Below, in pieces: positions 1-8,332 of a stretch of 64,000 bases of DNA. The stretch is taken from contig BMUX01000001.1 of NCBI GenBank assembly GCA_014650415.1, positions 581,265-645,264 of the forward strand, in the 5' to 3' direction. Source of the stretch: Streptomyces spiroverticillatus. GTDB lineage: Bacteria; Actinomycetota; Actinomycetes; Streptomycetales; Streptomycetaceae. The notes beneath the pieces were generated by a model. That model was not told where the DNA came from and made no database searches. It saw nothing but the letters and a program-made list of their open reading frames with translations. The position numbers were made by a program, and so were the translations under genes. The number at the start of each line of letters is the position of its first letter. Position 1 is the stretch's first letter.

Positions 1-93
1 GGGCGGGCCGCCCCCTTGCCCGCCCGTTCCGCCCCCGGGGGGCGGCCCCGCCGCCCAAGGGAGCTACGGAGAAGGGGAGGGGGCGACGCCCAA

Positions 94-115
94 GGGGGCT
101 ACCGAACAAGCCCCC
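94..115 (-). terminator. Hairpin at the 3' end of icmB
   Basis: The arms GGGGGCT (94-100) and AGCCCCC (109-115) form a 7-bp stem with an 8-nt loop, starting at the icmB stop codon. There is no clear T tract. The remaining bases 1-93 are GC-rich and show no gene I can support. Confidence 0.5.
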
Positions 116-528
116 TACGCCCCCGCCGGCTGCCGCACGTTCGCCCGGACCCAGTCCACGATCGCCGTCGTCGTCGCGCCCGGGGTGAAGATCTCGGCGA
201 CGCCCTTCGCCTTCAGCGGCGCGATGTCCTCCTCCGGGATGATCCCCCCGCCGAACACCTTGATGTCCGCCGCGTCCCGCTCCTTCAACAGGTCGATGAC
301 CTTCACGAAGAGCGTGTTGTGCGCGCCCGACAGGATCGACATGCCGATCGCGTCCGCATCCTCCTGGATCGCGGTGTCGACGATCTGCTCCGGCGTCTGG
401 TGCAGACCCGTGTAGATGACCTCCATGCCCGCGTCGCGCAGCGCCCGCGCGATGACCTTGGCACCCCGGTCGTGCCCGTCGAGCCCCGGCTTCGCCACCA
501 CCACACGGATCGGACCCGTAACACCCAT
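115..528 (-). CDS. icmB: Isobutyryl-CoA mutase small (B12-binding) subunit
   Basis: This 137-residue protein is a stand-alone cobalamin-binding domain, the small subunit of a coenzyme B12-dependent acyl-CoA mutase. IcmA/IcmB of Streptomyces interconvert isobutyryl-CoA and n-butyryl-CoA in the cytosol. The DxHxxG signature is present as D17-G-H19-D-R-G22, with His19 the expected lower axial cobalt ligand. The S-x-L motif (SILSG) and the Gly-rich GGGIIPEED stretch follow at the usual places. The ATG at 528 was chosen because GGGAGG lies just upstream; a longer reading to 696 has no coding character. No large subunit gene is in the window, so the partner must lie elsewhere. Other B12-binding mutase subunits look alike, so the substrate is inferred from size and remembered genome context. 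Confidence 0.85.
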   Translation of the reverse strand: MGVTGPIRVVVAKPGLDGHDRGAKVIARALRDAGMEVIYTGLHQTPEQIVDTAIQEDADAIGMSILSGAHNTLFVKVIDLLKERDAADIKVFGGGIIPEEDIAPLKAKGVAEIFTPGATTTAIVDWVRANVRQPAGA

Positions 529-926
529 CGCTGCTGCCTCCCAGTACGCACCGCGCCGCCGTTGGCGCAACGTCCCCGCCCCAGGAGGAGCAGGGAAGTG
601 AACGAACGTTATCCACAGCATCCCGCACGCCGCCGTTTCGCGGTGGAGACAGAGGGGGAAATCACACGTTGGGAAAACGTTCGCTGTGCGTCGCACCCGC
701 CTCAGCCAACGCCGCGCCCCGGGAGGTCAGGAACCCGGGAGCAGCAGCCACGACGGGACCGTCGCACGGGGAGCCGCAACGAGGTCGCCGCACCACCGCG
801 CCGTCAGCCGCACGGCACGGTGGTGCGGCCCACTCTTTTTCTTCACCGGACCTCATCACGGCACCCCATGAGGGCACACGGGGGACAGGGCCGTCCCCCC
901 GCGTGCCGTTCGGGAGGTCGGCCACC
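529..926. other. Divergent intergenic region icmB / lipase
   Basis: These 398 bases separate two divergent genes and must hold both promoters. I see no gene in them. TTATCCACA at 609-617 matches the classical DnaA box exactly. CGAACGTT (603-610) and AACGTTCG (674-681) form a widely spaced inverted pair. GGGAGG at 912-917 is the ribosome binding site of the lipase. Confidence 0.5.
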
Positions 927-1751
927 ATGAGAATTCCGCCACTGCCCTTCGCTCCCCTCCTTCCCCTGCTGCGCGCCACCGTCCTGGAACTGGCGGTTCT
1001 TTTCGGGCATTTGATGCTCTATCCGGCCGGAATGCGCCCCGAGCAGCTCTCCCCCACCGGAGCAGCACACCCCGACCCCGACCTCGAAGAGCCGGCGCTC
1101 CTGGCCACCGCCCAGGACCGTCCGCCCGTCGTCCTGCTGCACGGCTTCGTCGACAACCGCTCCGTGTTCGTGCTGCTGCGCCGCTCGCTGGCCCGGCACG
1201 GCTGGCGCCATCTGACCTCGCTCAACTACTCCCCCCTGACCTGCGACCTGCGCACCGCCGCCGAACTCCTCGCCCGCCACATCGAGGACATCTGCGCGCG
1301 GACGGGACACACCCGGGTCGACGTGGTCGGGCACAGCCTGGGCGGTCTGATCGCGCGCTATTACACGCAGCGGCTCGGCGGCGACACGCGCGTGCGCACA
1401 CTCGTCACTCTCGGAACTCCGCACGAAGGCACCCGCATCGCCCCGCCGATGAGCGCGCACCCCCTCGTGCGGCAGATGCGGCCGGGCTCTTCGGTGATCG
1501 CGGAACTCGCCCTTCCCGCCCCGGGTTGCCGGACTCGATTCGTGAGTTTCTGGAGCGACCTTGATCAGATAATGGTTCCGGTGGAAACGGCCCGCATCCA
1601 CCATCCCGATCTCGTCTCGGAAAACGTGCAGGTCAGCGGCATCGGGCATCTCGCCCTGCCGGTGCATCCCGCAGTCGCCGCCAAGATCCGGCAGGTATTG
1701 CAGACCTCGGGCGCCGCCGACACGACCGCCGCCGGCGTCTCCGTGGCGTAA
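927..1751 (+). CDS. Membrane-anchored or secreted lipase/esterase, alpha/beta hydrolase
   Basis: This 274-residue alpha/beta-fold hydrolase resembles bacterial triacylglycerol lipases. The N-terminus is hydrophobic (about residues 5-32, PLLPLLRATVLELAVLFG), which suggests an uncleaved anchor or signal sequence and action outside the membrane. The family oxyanion segment VVLLHGF is followed by the nucleophile elbow GHSLGG with Ser137 and by TLGTPHEGT. The catalytic Asp and His are likely in the C-terminal part (SDLDQIM and GIGHLAL). The ATG at 927 is preceded by GGGAGG at 912-917; upstream in-frame starts lie in non-coding sequence. It stands alone, divergent from icmB. The substrate cannot be read from sequence. 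Confidence 0.85.
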   Translation: MRIPPLPFAPLLPLLRATVLELAVLFGHLMLYPAGMRPEQLSPTGAAHPDPDLEEPALLATAQDRPPVVLLHGFVDNRSVFVLLRRSLARHGWRHLTSLNYSPLTCDLRTAAELLARHIEDICARTGHTRVDVVGHSLGGLIARYYTQRLGGDTRVRTLVTLGTPHEGTRIAPPMSAHPLVRQMRPGSSVIAELALPAPGCRTRFVSFWSDLDQIMVPVETARIHHPDLVSENVQVSGIGHLALPVHPAVAAKIRQVLQTSGAADTTAAGVSVA

Positions 1752-2020
1752 CCCCCGGAGGTAAACACCCAGACGAGTGCGCAGAGTGTGAATGTGCCGT
1801 GATCAAGGCCTTGCATTCCTCGAACAATCGCCGAACGCAGCGCCAAACCCATGCCCGCCGTCCGCCAAAAGGCGGCTGAATGCCCGTTTCCTGATTGCTC
1901 AAAACCTGCCGGAGATTGTCGCCGCCGCATACCGCCGGGTACAGTCGCGCCACTGCTTTCACTCTGGGTGCTCATGGCACCCGGGAAACAGGTCCTGCTG
2001 CCGAGGCGAGAGAGACGTTG

Positions 2021-3589
2021 GTGAACGACCAGCAACCCCACGCCGGGTACGACACGTACCCCTCCGGCAGCTTCGGCACCGACCCGCTCCACGGCGGTCC
2101 GTCCGGCACTGCCGACCACAGCGGCCAGTACGACAGCACCCAGTGGGACACCGGCTCGCACCAGGACCTCACCGCCGGGTACGACGCGTACGGCGCACAT
2201 ACCCCGCAGCAGGGCTACGACACCACGGGTACGTGGACGAACCTGGCGGACATTCCGGCGCAGGGCGGCCCCGTCTCGTACGACACGCAGAGTTACCAGG
2301 CCGACGCCATGGCGACCGGCCAGTGGGACGCCACCGCGTGGAGCGAGGCGAACCAGGTGCACCAGGTCCACCAGGGCGCCTTCGAGACCGGCCAGTTCGA
2401 CGCGACGCAGTTCCAGACCGGCCAGTTCGAGACGGGCCAGTTCGAGACGGGCCAGTTCGAGACGGGCCATTTCGAGACAGGTCATCTCAGCACGGAGCAC
2501 CTCGACACCAGCCAGTCCCACCAGACCGGCCAGTTCGACACCGGTCACCCGGACGCCCCGCAGTTCGCCTACTCCGCCGATTCCTCCTCCGGGGACCAGT
2601 GGCAGCCGTACGATCCCAGCCCGGAGTCCGGCGCCTTCGACGCCACCGCCTGGAACACCGGCCACGACACCCACGAGGCCCACGACACCCCGGACTCCCC
2701 CCACACCCTCACCGGTGAAACGGACGTCCACACCACCGAGTTCCCGGTGATCAGCCCCCGCGCCCACGACGAGGCCGACGCCGGTCCGGGCCCCGAGCCG
2801 GAACCCGCGGCGGCCGGCCCCCGCGCCGCCCGCCGAGCCCCCGCGGACCGCGGCCGCCGCCGCACCCCCGCCAAGCGCTCCGCCCTCTTCACCGTCGCCG
2901 TGCCCTCCGCCTGTGTCATGGGCGTCGCAGGAATCGCCGCCGCCTCCGTCAGCGGGGTCGCGGGCGCCGACGAGTCGAAGAAGCCGACGGCCATGACGGT
3001 CGCCGACCCGTCGACGGTGAAGCCCGTCGCCGTCAACAACAAGCTCGACACCATGGCCGCCGGACTGAGCGCCGACGCCCGCGACTTCGGCGACCGCGCC
3101 AGCCGTACGCAGGAGCGCATCGACCTCAAGGAACGCCAGGACGCCGAGAAGAAGCGCAAGGCCGAGGAGGCCGCCCGCAAGGAGGCGGCCCGCCCGAAGT
3201 ACGTCCTGCCGGTCAAGCAGCACGGACTCAGCGCGTACTACGGCCAGGCGGGCGTCAACTGGGCGGCCGTGCACACCGGCATCGACTTCCCCGTAGACCT
3301 CGGCACCCCGGTGATGGCGGCGACCGACGGCACGGTCAGCTACCAGTACAACAGCGCGTACGGAAACATGATGAAGGTCGTCTCGCCGAAGGGCGTGGAG
3401 ACCTGGTACTGCCACCTCTCCCGTACCAAGATGCGCTCCGGCACGGTCAAGGCGGGCGACGTCATCGGCTACGCGGGCGACTCCGGCAACTCCACGGGTG
3501 CGCACCTGCACTTCGAGGTCCGCCCGGGCGGCGGCTCGGCCGTCGACCCGCTGGCCTGGCTCCGCAGCCACGGCCTGGACCCGACGTAA
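2021..3589 (+). CDS. M23 (LytM-type) peptidoglycan endopeptidase with long repetitive N-terminus
   Basis: This 522-residue protein ends in a peptidase M23 domain that cleaves peptide cross-bridges in peptidoglycan. The zinc ligands are visible as HTGIDF (HxxxD) and HLHFE (HxH). The first 280 or so residues are rich in Asp, Gly, Gln, Thr and Ser and include tandem GQFETGQFETG-type repeats (DNA about 2391-2490). A basic stretch is then followed by one hydrophobic segment (about 287-313), a charged coiled-coil-like region (KKRKAEEAARKEAARPK) and the catalytic domain. The repeats would therefore be cytoplasmic and the enzyme outside. GTG 2021 was chosen because coding bias and repeats begin there and GGCGAGAGAGA precedes it; this start is not certain. 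It is monocistronic and followed by a strong terminator. The 269-nt upstream region (1752-2020) is less GC-rich and has a small hairpin (GGGTGC/GCACCC near 1967-1982) but no riboswitch I recognise. Confidence 0.85.
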   Translation: MNDQQPHAGYDTYPSGSFGTDPLHGGPSGTADHSGQYDSTQWDTGSHQDLTAGYDAYGAHTPQQGYDTTGTWTNLADIPAQGGPVSYDTQSYQADAMATGQWDATAWSEANQVHQVHQGAFETGQFDATQFQTGQFETGQFETGQFETGHFETGHLSTEHLDTSQSHQTGQFDTGHPDAPQFAYSADSSSGDQWQPYDPSPESGAFDATAWNTGHDTHEAHDTPDSPHTLTGETDVHTTEFPVISPRAHDEADAGPGPEPEPAAAGPRAARRAPADRGRRRTPAKRSALFTVAVPSACVMGVAGIAAASVSGVAGADESKKPTAMTVADPSTVKPVAVNNKLDTMAAGLSADARDFGDRASRTQERIDLKERQDAEKKRKAEEAARKEAARPKYVLPVKQHGLSAYYGQAGVNWAAVHTGIDFPVDLGTPVMAATDGTVSYQYNSAYGNMMKVVSPKGVETWYCHLSRTKMRSGTVKAGDVIGYAGDSGNSTGAHLHFEVRPGGGSAVDPLAWLRSHGLDPT

Positions 3590-3600
3590 GGCACGCGCCT

Positions 3601-3650
3601 GTACGACGCGGGGGCCGCACCGGACGTCCGGTGCGGCCCCCGCGTCGTAC
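3601..3650. terminator. Perfect 50-bp palindrome, bidirectional terminator
   Basis: Bases 3601-3650 are a perfect inverted repeat of 25 + 25 with no unpaired loop (arm begins GTACGACGCGGGGG). It lies between the convergent ends of the M23 peptidase gene (stop 3589) and pcrA (stop 3663), so it can stop transcription from both sides. Confidence 0.9.
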
Positions 3651-3662
3651 AGGCGGAACGAA

Positions 3663-6143
3663 CTACAGCTTCTCGACCGGCGCGTACCTCAGCAGCAGCT
3701 TCTTCGGGCGCTCGTCGCCGAAGTCGATGGTGGCCTGCGCGTCCGAGCCGGAGCCGGTAACCGTCATCACCGTGCCGAGGCCGAACTGGTCGTGCGTGAC
3801 CCGGTCGCCGACGGCGAGCGTGATCACCGGCTTGTCCGAGGCCCGCCCGGTGGCGAAGCCCGAAGGTCCGCGCCGGTTGCGGGAGTTGGCGAGCGACGAC
3901 GACAGCGAGGCCGCCACCGAGCCCACGCCGCCCTTCGAGCCCGAGACCGGGCCGGCCGGGATCTGCGCGCCGGTGCGCTTCCACTCCAGGTGGGTGTCCG
4001 GGATCTCCTCCAGGAAGCGGGAGGCCGGGTTGTACGAGGGCTGGCCCCAGGCGCTGCGCAGGGTGGAGCGGGTGAGGTAGAGCCGCTCGCGGGCGCGGGT
4101 GATGCCGACGTACGCGAGGCGGCGCTCCTCCTCCAGCTCCTTGGTGTTGCCGAGCGAGCGCATGTGCGGGAAGACGCCGTCCTCCATGCCGGTGAGGAAG
4201 ACGACCGGGAATTCGAGGCCCTTGGCCGTGTGCAGGGTCATCAGGGTGATGACGCCGGAGCCGTCCTCGTCCTCGTCGGGGATCTGGTCGGAGTCGGCGA
4301 CCAGTGCGACCTTCTCCAGGAAGTCCGAGAGGGTCCCCGGGTTGTCCTCGTCGCCGTTCTCCTGCTCGAACTCCAGGGCGACGGCGGCGAGTTCCTGGAG
4401 GTTCTCGATGCGGGTCTCGTCCTGGGGGTCGGTGGAGGCCTGGAGCTCGGCGAGATAGCCCGTGCGCTCCATGACCGCTTCGAGGACGGTGGCCGGTCCG
4501 GCTCCCGATTCGACGATCGTACGGAGCTCCTCCATCAGCGTGTTGAACCGCTTGACGGCGTTGGACGAGCGGGCGGCCATGCCGTACGCCTCGTCGACCC
4601 GGCGCAGGGCCTGCGGGAAGCTGATCCGCTCGCGCAGGGAGAGCGCGTCGATCATGGCCTCGGCGCGCTCGCCGATACCGCGCTTGGGCACGTTGAGGAT
4701 GCGGCGCAGCGGGACCGTGTCCTCGGGGTTCGACAGGACGCGCAGGTAGGCCAGGATGTCCCGGACCTCCTTGCGCTCGTAGAAGCGGACGCCGCCGACG
4801 ACCTTGTAGGGCAGGCCGACCCGGATGAAGATCTCTTCGAAGACGCGGGACTGGGCGTTGGTGCGGTAGAAGACGGCGACGTCGCCGGCCTTGGCGTCGC
4901 CCGCGTCGGTGAGGCGGTCGATCTCCTCGGCGATGAACTGGGCCTCGTCGTGCTCGGTGTCCGCGACGTACCCGGTGATCAGGGAGCCCGCGCCCGCGTC
5001 GGTCCAGAGGTTCTTCGCGCGGCGGTTCTCGTTGCGCTCGATGACGGCGTTGGCGGCGGTGAGGATCGTCTGGGTGGAGCGGTAGTTCTGCTCCAGCAGG
5101 ATCGTCGTCGCGTCCGGGTAGTCCTCCTCGAACTGGAGGATGTTGCGGATCGTCGCACCGCGGAAGGCGTAGATCGACTGGTCGGCGTCACCGACGACGC
5201 ACAGCTCGCCGGGCGCGAGGCCGGGGCCCGAAGGGCCGACCAGCTCGCGGACCAGGGTGTACTGGGCGTGGTTGGTGTCCTGGTACTCGTCGACCATGAC
5301 GTGCCGGAAGCGCATGCGGTAGTGCTCGGCGACGTCGGGGAACGCCTGGAGCAGGTGCACCGTGGTCATGATGATGTCGTCGAAGTCCAGCGCGTTCGCC
5401 TCGCGGAGGCGGGACTGGTACATCGCGTACGCCTGGGCGAGGGTCTTCTCGAAGCCGTCGGCGGCCTGGCCGGCGAAGGTCTCCTCGTCTATCAGCTCGT
5501 TCTTGAGGTTGGAGACCTTGGCGCTGAAGGACTTCGGCGGGAACTTCTTGGGGTCGAGGTCCAGGTCGCGGCAGACCAGCGCCATCAGGCGCTTGGAGTC
5601 GGCGGCGTCGTAGATCGAGAACGACGACGTGAAGCCGAGCTTCTTGGACTCGCGGCGCAGGATGCGCACGCAGGCGCTGTGGAAGGTGGACACCCACATC
5701 GCGCCCGCGCGGGGGCCGACCAGGGCCTCGACGCGCTCCTTCATCTCGGCGGCGGCCTTGTTGGTGAAGGTGATCGCGAGGATCTGGCCGGGGTGCACAC
5801 CGCGCGCGGAGAGCAGGTGCGCGATGCGGTGGGTGAGCACACGGGTCTTGCCGGAACCGGCTCCGGCCACGATGAGCAGCGGCGAGCCCGCGTGCACGAC
5901 GGCGGCGCGCTGGTTGTCGTTCAGCCCGTCCAGCAGGGCCGCCGGGTCGAGGACCGGGCGGGGGGCGCCGTCCCGGTAGTAGGCGTCCCGGGGCGGCGGC
6001 GGGCCGTCGAACTTCCCCTCGAAGAGGTCGTGCGGAACCTCCTCCGGAGGGGCACCTTCTTCGGTGTCCTCCGGGGGCGGCGGGGCCGAGTCGTCCTTGT
6101 TCTGGAGGTCGGCCAGGAAGCTGTCGTCAAAGAGGCTGCTCAT
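3663..6143 (-). CDS. pcrA: ATP-dependent DNA helicase PcrA/UvrD
   Basis: This 826-residue SF1A helicase is the usual length for actinobacterial PcrA/UvrD1. It unwinds DNA 3'-5' in nucleotide excision repair and clears recombination and replication intermediates. The Q-motif (LNDNQRAAV, 74-82) and Walker A (AGAGSGKT, 93-100) are followed by DEYQDTN (motif II), GDADQSIYAFRGA (motif III), QNYRST (motif IV), TLHTAKGLEF (motif V) and VGITRARE (motif VI). The C-terminus carries the PcrA Tudor-like segment (VGDRVTHDQFGLGTV). An acidic, Pro-rich tail of about 65 residues precedes the helicase core. The ATG at 6143 starts the protein; it is divergent from the riboswitch-controlled NlpC/P60 gene. Confidence 0.97.
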   Translation of the reverse strand: MSSLFDDSFLADLQNKDDSAPPPPEDTEEGAPPEEVPHDLFEGKFDGPPPPRDAYYRDGAPRPVLDPAALLDGLNDNQRAAVVHAGSPLLIVAGAGSGKTRVLTHRIAHLLSARGVHPGQILAITFTNKAAAEMKERVEALVGPRAGAMWVSTFHSACVRILRRESKKLGFTSSFSIYDAADSKRLMALVCRDLDLDPKKFPPKSFSAKVSNLKNELIDEETFAGQAADGFEKTLAQAYAMYQSRLREANALDFDDIIMTTVHLLQAFPDVAEHYRMRFRHVMVDEYQDTNHAQYTLVRELVGPSGPGLAPGELCVVGDADQSIYAFRGATIRNILQFEEDYPDATTILLEQNYRSTQTILTAANAVIERNENRRAKNLWTDAGAGSLITGYVADTEHDEAQFIAEEIDRLTDAGDAKAGDVAVFYRTNAQSRVFEEIFIRVGLPYKVVGGVRFYERKEVRDILAYLRVLSNPEDTVPLRRILNVPKRGIGERAEAMIDALSLRERISFPQALRRVDEAYGMAARSSNAVKRFNTLMEELRTIVESGAGPATVLEAVMERTGYLAELQASTDPQDETRIENLQELAAVALEFEQENGDEDNPGTLSDFLEKVALVADSDQIPDEDEDGSGVITLMTLHTAKGLEFPVVFLTGMEDGVFPHMRSLGNTKELEEERRLAYVGITRARERLYLTRSTLRSAWGQPSYNPASRFLEEIPDTHLEWKRTGAQIPAGPVSGSKGGVGSVAASLSSSLANSRNRRGPSGFATGRASDKPVITLAVGDRVTHDQFGLGTVMTVTGSGSDAQATIDFGDERPKKLLLRYAPVEKL

Positions 6144-6376
6144 CGCCTACCGAGTCTAGGCGGCCCCACTGACAGCCCGGCCCGGATTCCGCCAGAACCG
6201 GCCCCGGGCACCTTCTGTGACCCTGTGCTCACGCTCGTGCCGGCCCCGGATCAAGGTCACGCAAACGTATCGGGCATATCGAACATCAGGCTTCCCACCC
6301 GTCACACCCATTCGTTACGGTGCTGCGCGAGCGGCCCGTACCCCCCTCGGCGAACCGCGCCGGAACGGTCGTCGCA

Positions 6377-6541
6377 CGCCGAATTCGCGCCGCCCGCACG
6401 GCGGTTCGGAACCGGGGACCCACACGCACCACCGGGGTGAATCGGCCCGTACCCCCACACCCAGGGCCGTAGGGCACGCCTTCCATGAGCCCGCACCTCT
6501 TATTTGGCAAAAGCTCGGCGCCAGCTAACCCGGTAGGCGGT
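6377..6541 (+). promoter_or_regulatory. Cyclic di-AMP riboswitch (ydaO/yuaA type)
   Basis: The leader of the following NlpC/P60 gene has the recognisable ydaO pattern: an opening CGCCGAATT, then GGAACCGGGGACCCAC, CACCGGGGTGAATC, a variable hairpin, and a closing CAGCTAACCCGGTAGGCGG. CGCC at 6377-6380 can pair with GGCG at 6536-6539 as the closing helix. This family binds c-di-AMP and in Streptomyces is known upstream of cell-wall hydrolase genes, where ligand binding reduces expression. Boundaries are approximate. It forces the true start of the gene downstream to lie after 6541. Confidence 0.85.
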
Positions 6542-6562
6542 CCACGGAAGGAATTGCCTCCT

Positions 6563-7711
6563 TTGGCATCCCATCGCAAGCCACGCACGAGTACCGCCGC
6601 TCTCCTGCGTTCCTCGGCCCCCGGCGTCGGCGTCACCACCGCCGCCCTGGTGACCGTCGGCATCGTCGCCCAGTCCGCGCAGGCCTCCCCCGCCGCGCCG
6701 AAGCCCTCCGTCGAGGAGGTGCAGCAGAAGGTGGACGCCCTGTACCGGCAGGCCGGGGCGGCGACCCAGGAGTACAACGCGGCCAAGGAGGCCACCCGCA
6801 AGCAGAAGCAGCGGGTCGACGGGCTGCTCGACGACGTCGCCCGGCGCACCGACAGGCTGAACCAGGCCCGGCGCACGCTCGGCTCCCTCGCGGCCTCCCA
6901 GTACCGCAGCGGGTCGGTGGGCTCCGCCTCCGCGCTGTTCCTCGCGGACGACCCGACGTCGTACTTCCAGTCGCGGCGGGTGATGGCCCGGGCCACCGAG
7001 CGGCAGAAGAAGCTGATCGACACCTACAGCACCCAGCAGGAGGCCGCCGCGAAGAAGCGCGGCGAGGCCACCCGCGGGCTGGAGCGGCTGACCACGGCGC
7101 AGGCGGCGCTGCGGGAGTCCAAGGAGAGCGTGCAGGACAAGCTGGGGCAGGCCCGCGGGCTGCTGTCGAAGCTGAGCGCGCAGGAGAAGGCACGGCTCGC
7201 GCAGTTGGAGCGCGAACGGAAGGCGGAGGCCCAGCGCAAGGCGGACGAGCTGGCGCGGCGGCAGGCGGCGGAGGCCCGGGAGAGGGAGAAGGAGAAGGGC
7301 GAGCAGAAGCCCGGCACCGGATCCGGCACCGGGCGCGGATCAGGCTCTGGAAGCTCGTACTCCACCAAGGCCGAGAAGGTGCTGGCCTTCGCCCGCGCCC
7401 AGATCGGCAAGCCGTACGTCTGGGGCGCGACCGGCCCCTCCTCGTACGACTGCTCGGGCCTCACCCAGGCCGCCTGGAAGGCCGCCGGGGTGGACCTGCC
7501 GCGCACCACCTGGGACCAGGTGAAGGTCGGCAAGCGGGTCGCGACGAAGGACCTCCAGCCCGGTGACCTGGTGTTCTTCTACGACGACATCAGCCACGTC
7601 GGCATCTACAAGGGCGACGGGATGATGGTCCACGCGCCGAAGCCGAACGCGAAGGTGCGCGAGGAGTCGATCTACTACATGCCGATCTACGGGAGCGTGC
7701 GGCCCGTCTGA
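6563..7711 (+). CDS. Secreted NlpC/P60 peptidoglycan hydrolase, riboswitch-controlled
   Basis: This 382-residue secreted endopeptidase has an N-terminal signal sequence (basic start, hydrophobic GVTTAALVTVGIVA, Ala-rich cleavage region AQASPAAP). A long coiled-coil region of about 200 residues and a Gly/Ser linker (TGSGTGRGSGSGSS) lead to a C-terminal NlpC/P60 domain. The catalytic Cys is in YDCSGLTQAAW, the His in DISHVGIYKG and the third polar residue in MMVHAPK. It would cut D-Glu/DAP peptide bonds in the wall. I start it at TTG 6563 because the riboswitch occupies everything up to 6541 and GGAAGGA (6546-6552) lies 10 nt upstream; the ATG at 6485 would fall inside the aptamer. A paralogue lies at 8333 and shares start context, architecture and catalytic motifs. 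Confidence 0.88.
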   Translation: MASHRKPRTSTAALLRSSAPGVGVTTAALVTVGIVAQSAQASPAAPKPSVEEVQQKVDALYRQAGAATQEYNAAKEATRKQKQRVDGLLDDVARRTDRLNQARRTLGSLAASQYRSGSVGSASALFLADDPTSYFQSRRVMARATERQKKLIDTYSTQQEAAAKKRGEATRGLERLTTAQAALRESKESVQDKLGQARGLLSKLSAQEKARLAQLERERKAEAQRKADELARRQAAEAREREKEKGEQKPGTGSGTGRGSGSGSSYSTKAEKVLAFARAQIGKPYVWGATGPSSYDCSGLTQAAWKAAGVDLPRTTWDQVKVGKRVATKDLQPGDLVFFYDDISHVGIYKGDGMMVHAPKPNAKVREESIYYMPIYGSVRPV

Positions 7712-7724
7712 ATACCTGCGGGCG

Positions 7725-8078
7725 TCAGTTCCACAGGACGGCGATGAAGATGTTGACGACTGTCAGCCCGCCGACCGCGCCGAACAGTGCCTTCTCCACC
7801 TTCTCCTCGTCCCGCTTGACGTAGACGAGGCCCAGGATCACCACCAGGATCGCCAGCTTGATGCCGATCTTGAGGTTGTTGACGCTGTGGTCCTGGGCCT
7901 GGTGGATGCCGACCAGCGCGACGCCGGTGATCAGCATGGTCAGCGCGCCGTGCAGCATCGCGGGGGTGAAGCGTGCGGTGCCCGCGCCCATCGCCTTCGT
8001 CTGGGTCAGGAACCCGCCGAGGAGGGAGGCGATGCCGATGATGTGCAGGCCGACGAAGACATTGAGGAGTACGTCCAT
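7725..8078 (-). CDS. Small integral membrane protein, four predicted TM segments
   Basis: This 117-residue protein has no function I recognise. It is mostly hydrophobic, with about four transmembrane stretches (near residues 4-24, 40-60, 68-88 and 97-116), a positively charged loop (YVKRDEEKVEKAL) before the last one and a C-terminal Trp-Asn. It is convergent with the preceding NlpC/P60 gene (13-nt gap) and divergent from the next one. Its placement between two wall hydrolases is suggestive only. Confidence 0.75.
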   Translation of the reverse strand: MDVLLNVFVGLHIIGIASLLGGFLTQTKAMGAGTARFTPAMLHGALTMLITGVALVGIHQAQDHSVNNLKIGIKLAILVVILGLVYVKRDEEKVEKALFGAVGGLTVVNIFIAVLWN

Positions 8079-8332
8079 GGGGCGGAGCCTAGCCAGGCGT
8101 TAGCACGCGTCCGACGGCAGGGCGGGCCATTCCGCCCCATCGGTCACAGAGGGAACGGAAGAAGTGGTTCCGTCCCGCTTGTCGCGATCATGAGCGACCA
8201 ATCCGCGACCACTTACGGGCATTAGCGGTCGTTCGAAGGCTGCCCCGTGACGGCCAGGTTTAGCGTCCCTCCCCAGATGGCCGACCCCCCAACCCCCACC
8301 GGCCGTACCCGTGGAAGGACGTGAACGCCCTC

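Noticed and set aside
1752..2020. Possible second c-di-AMP riboswitch upstream of the M23 peptidase
   Set aside because: The GGGGTGAA and CTAACCCGGTAGGCGG signatures seen at 6377-6541 are absent; only small hairpins are present.
3498..6440. A 980-codon plus-strand frame over pcrA
   Set aside because: It is the antisense of pcrA; the minus strand has all helicase motifs and the plus frame has only a GC-skewed composition.
8079..8332. Possible riboswitch upstream of the second NlpC/P60 gene
   Set aside because: None of the ydaO sequence signatures is found.
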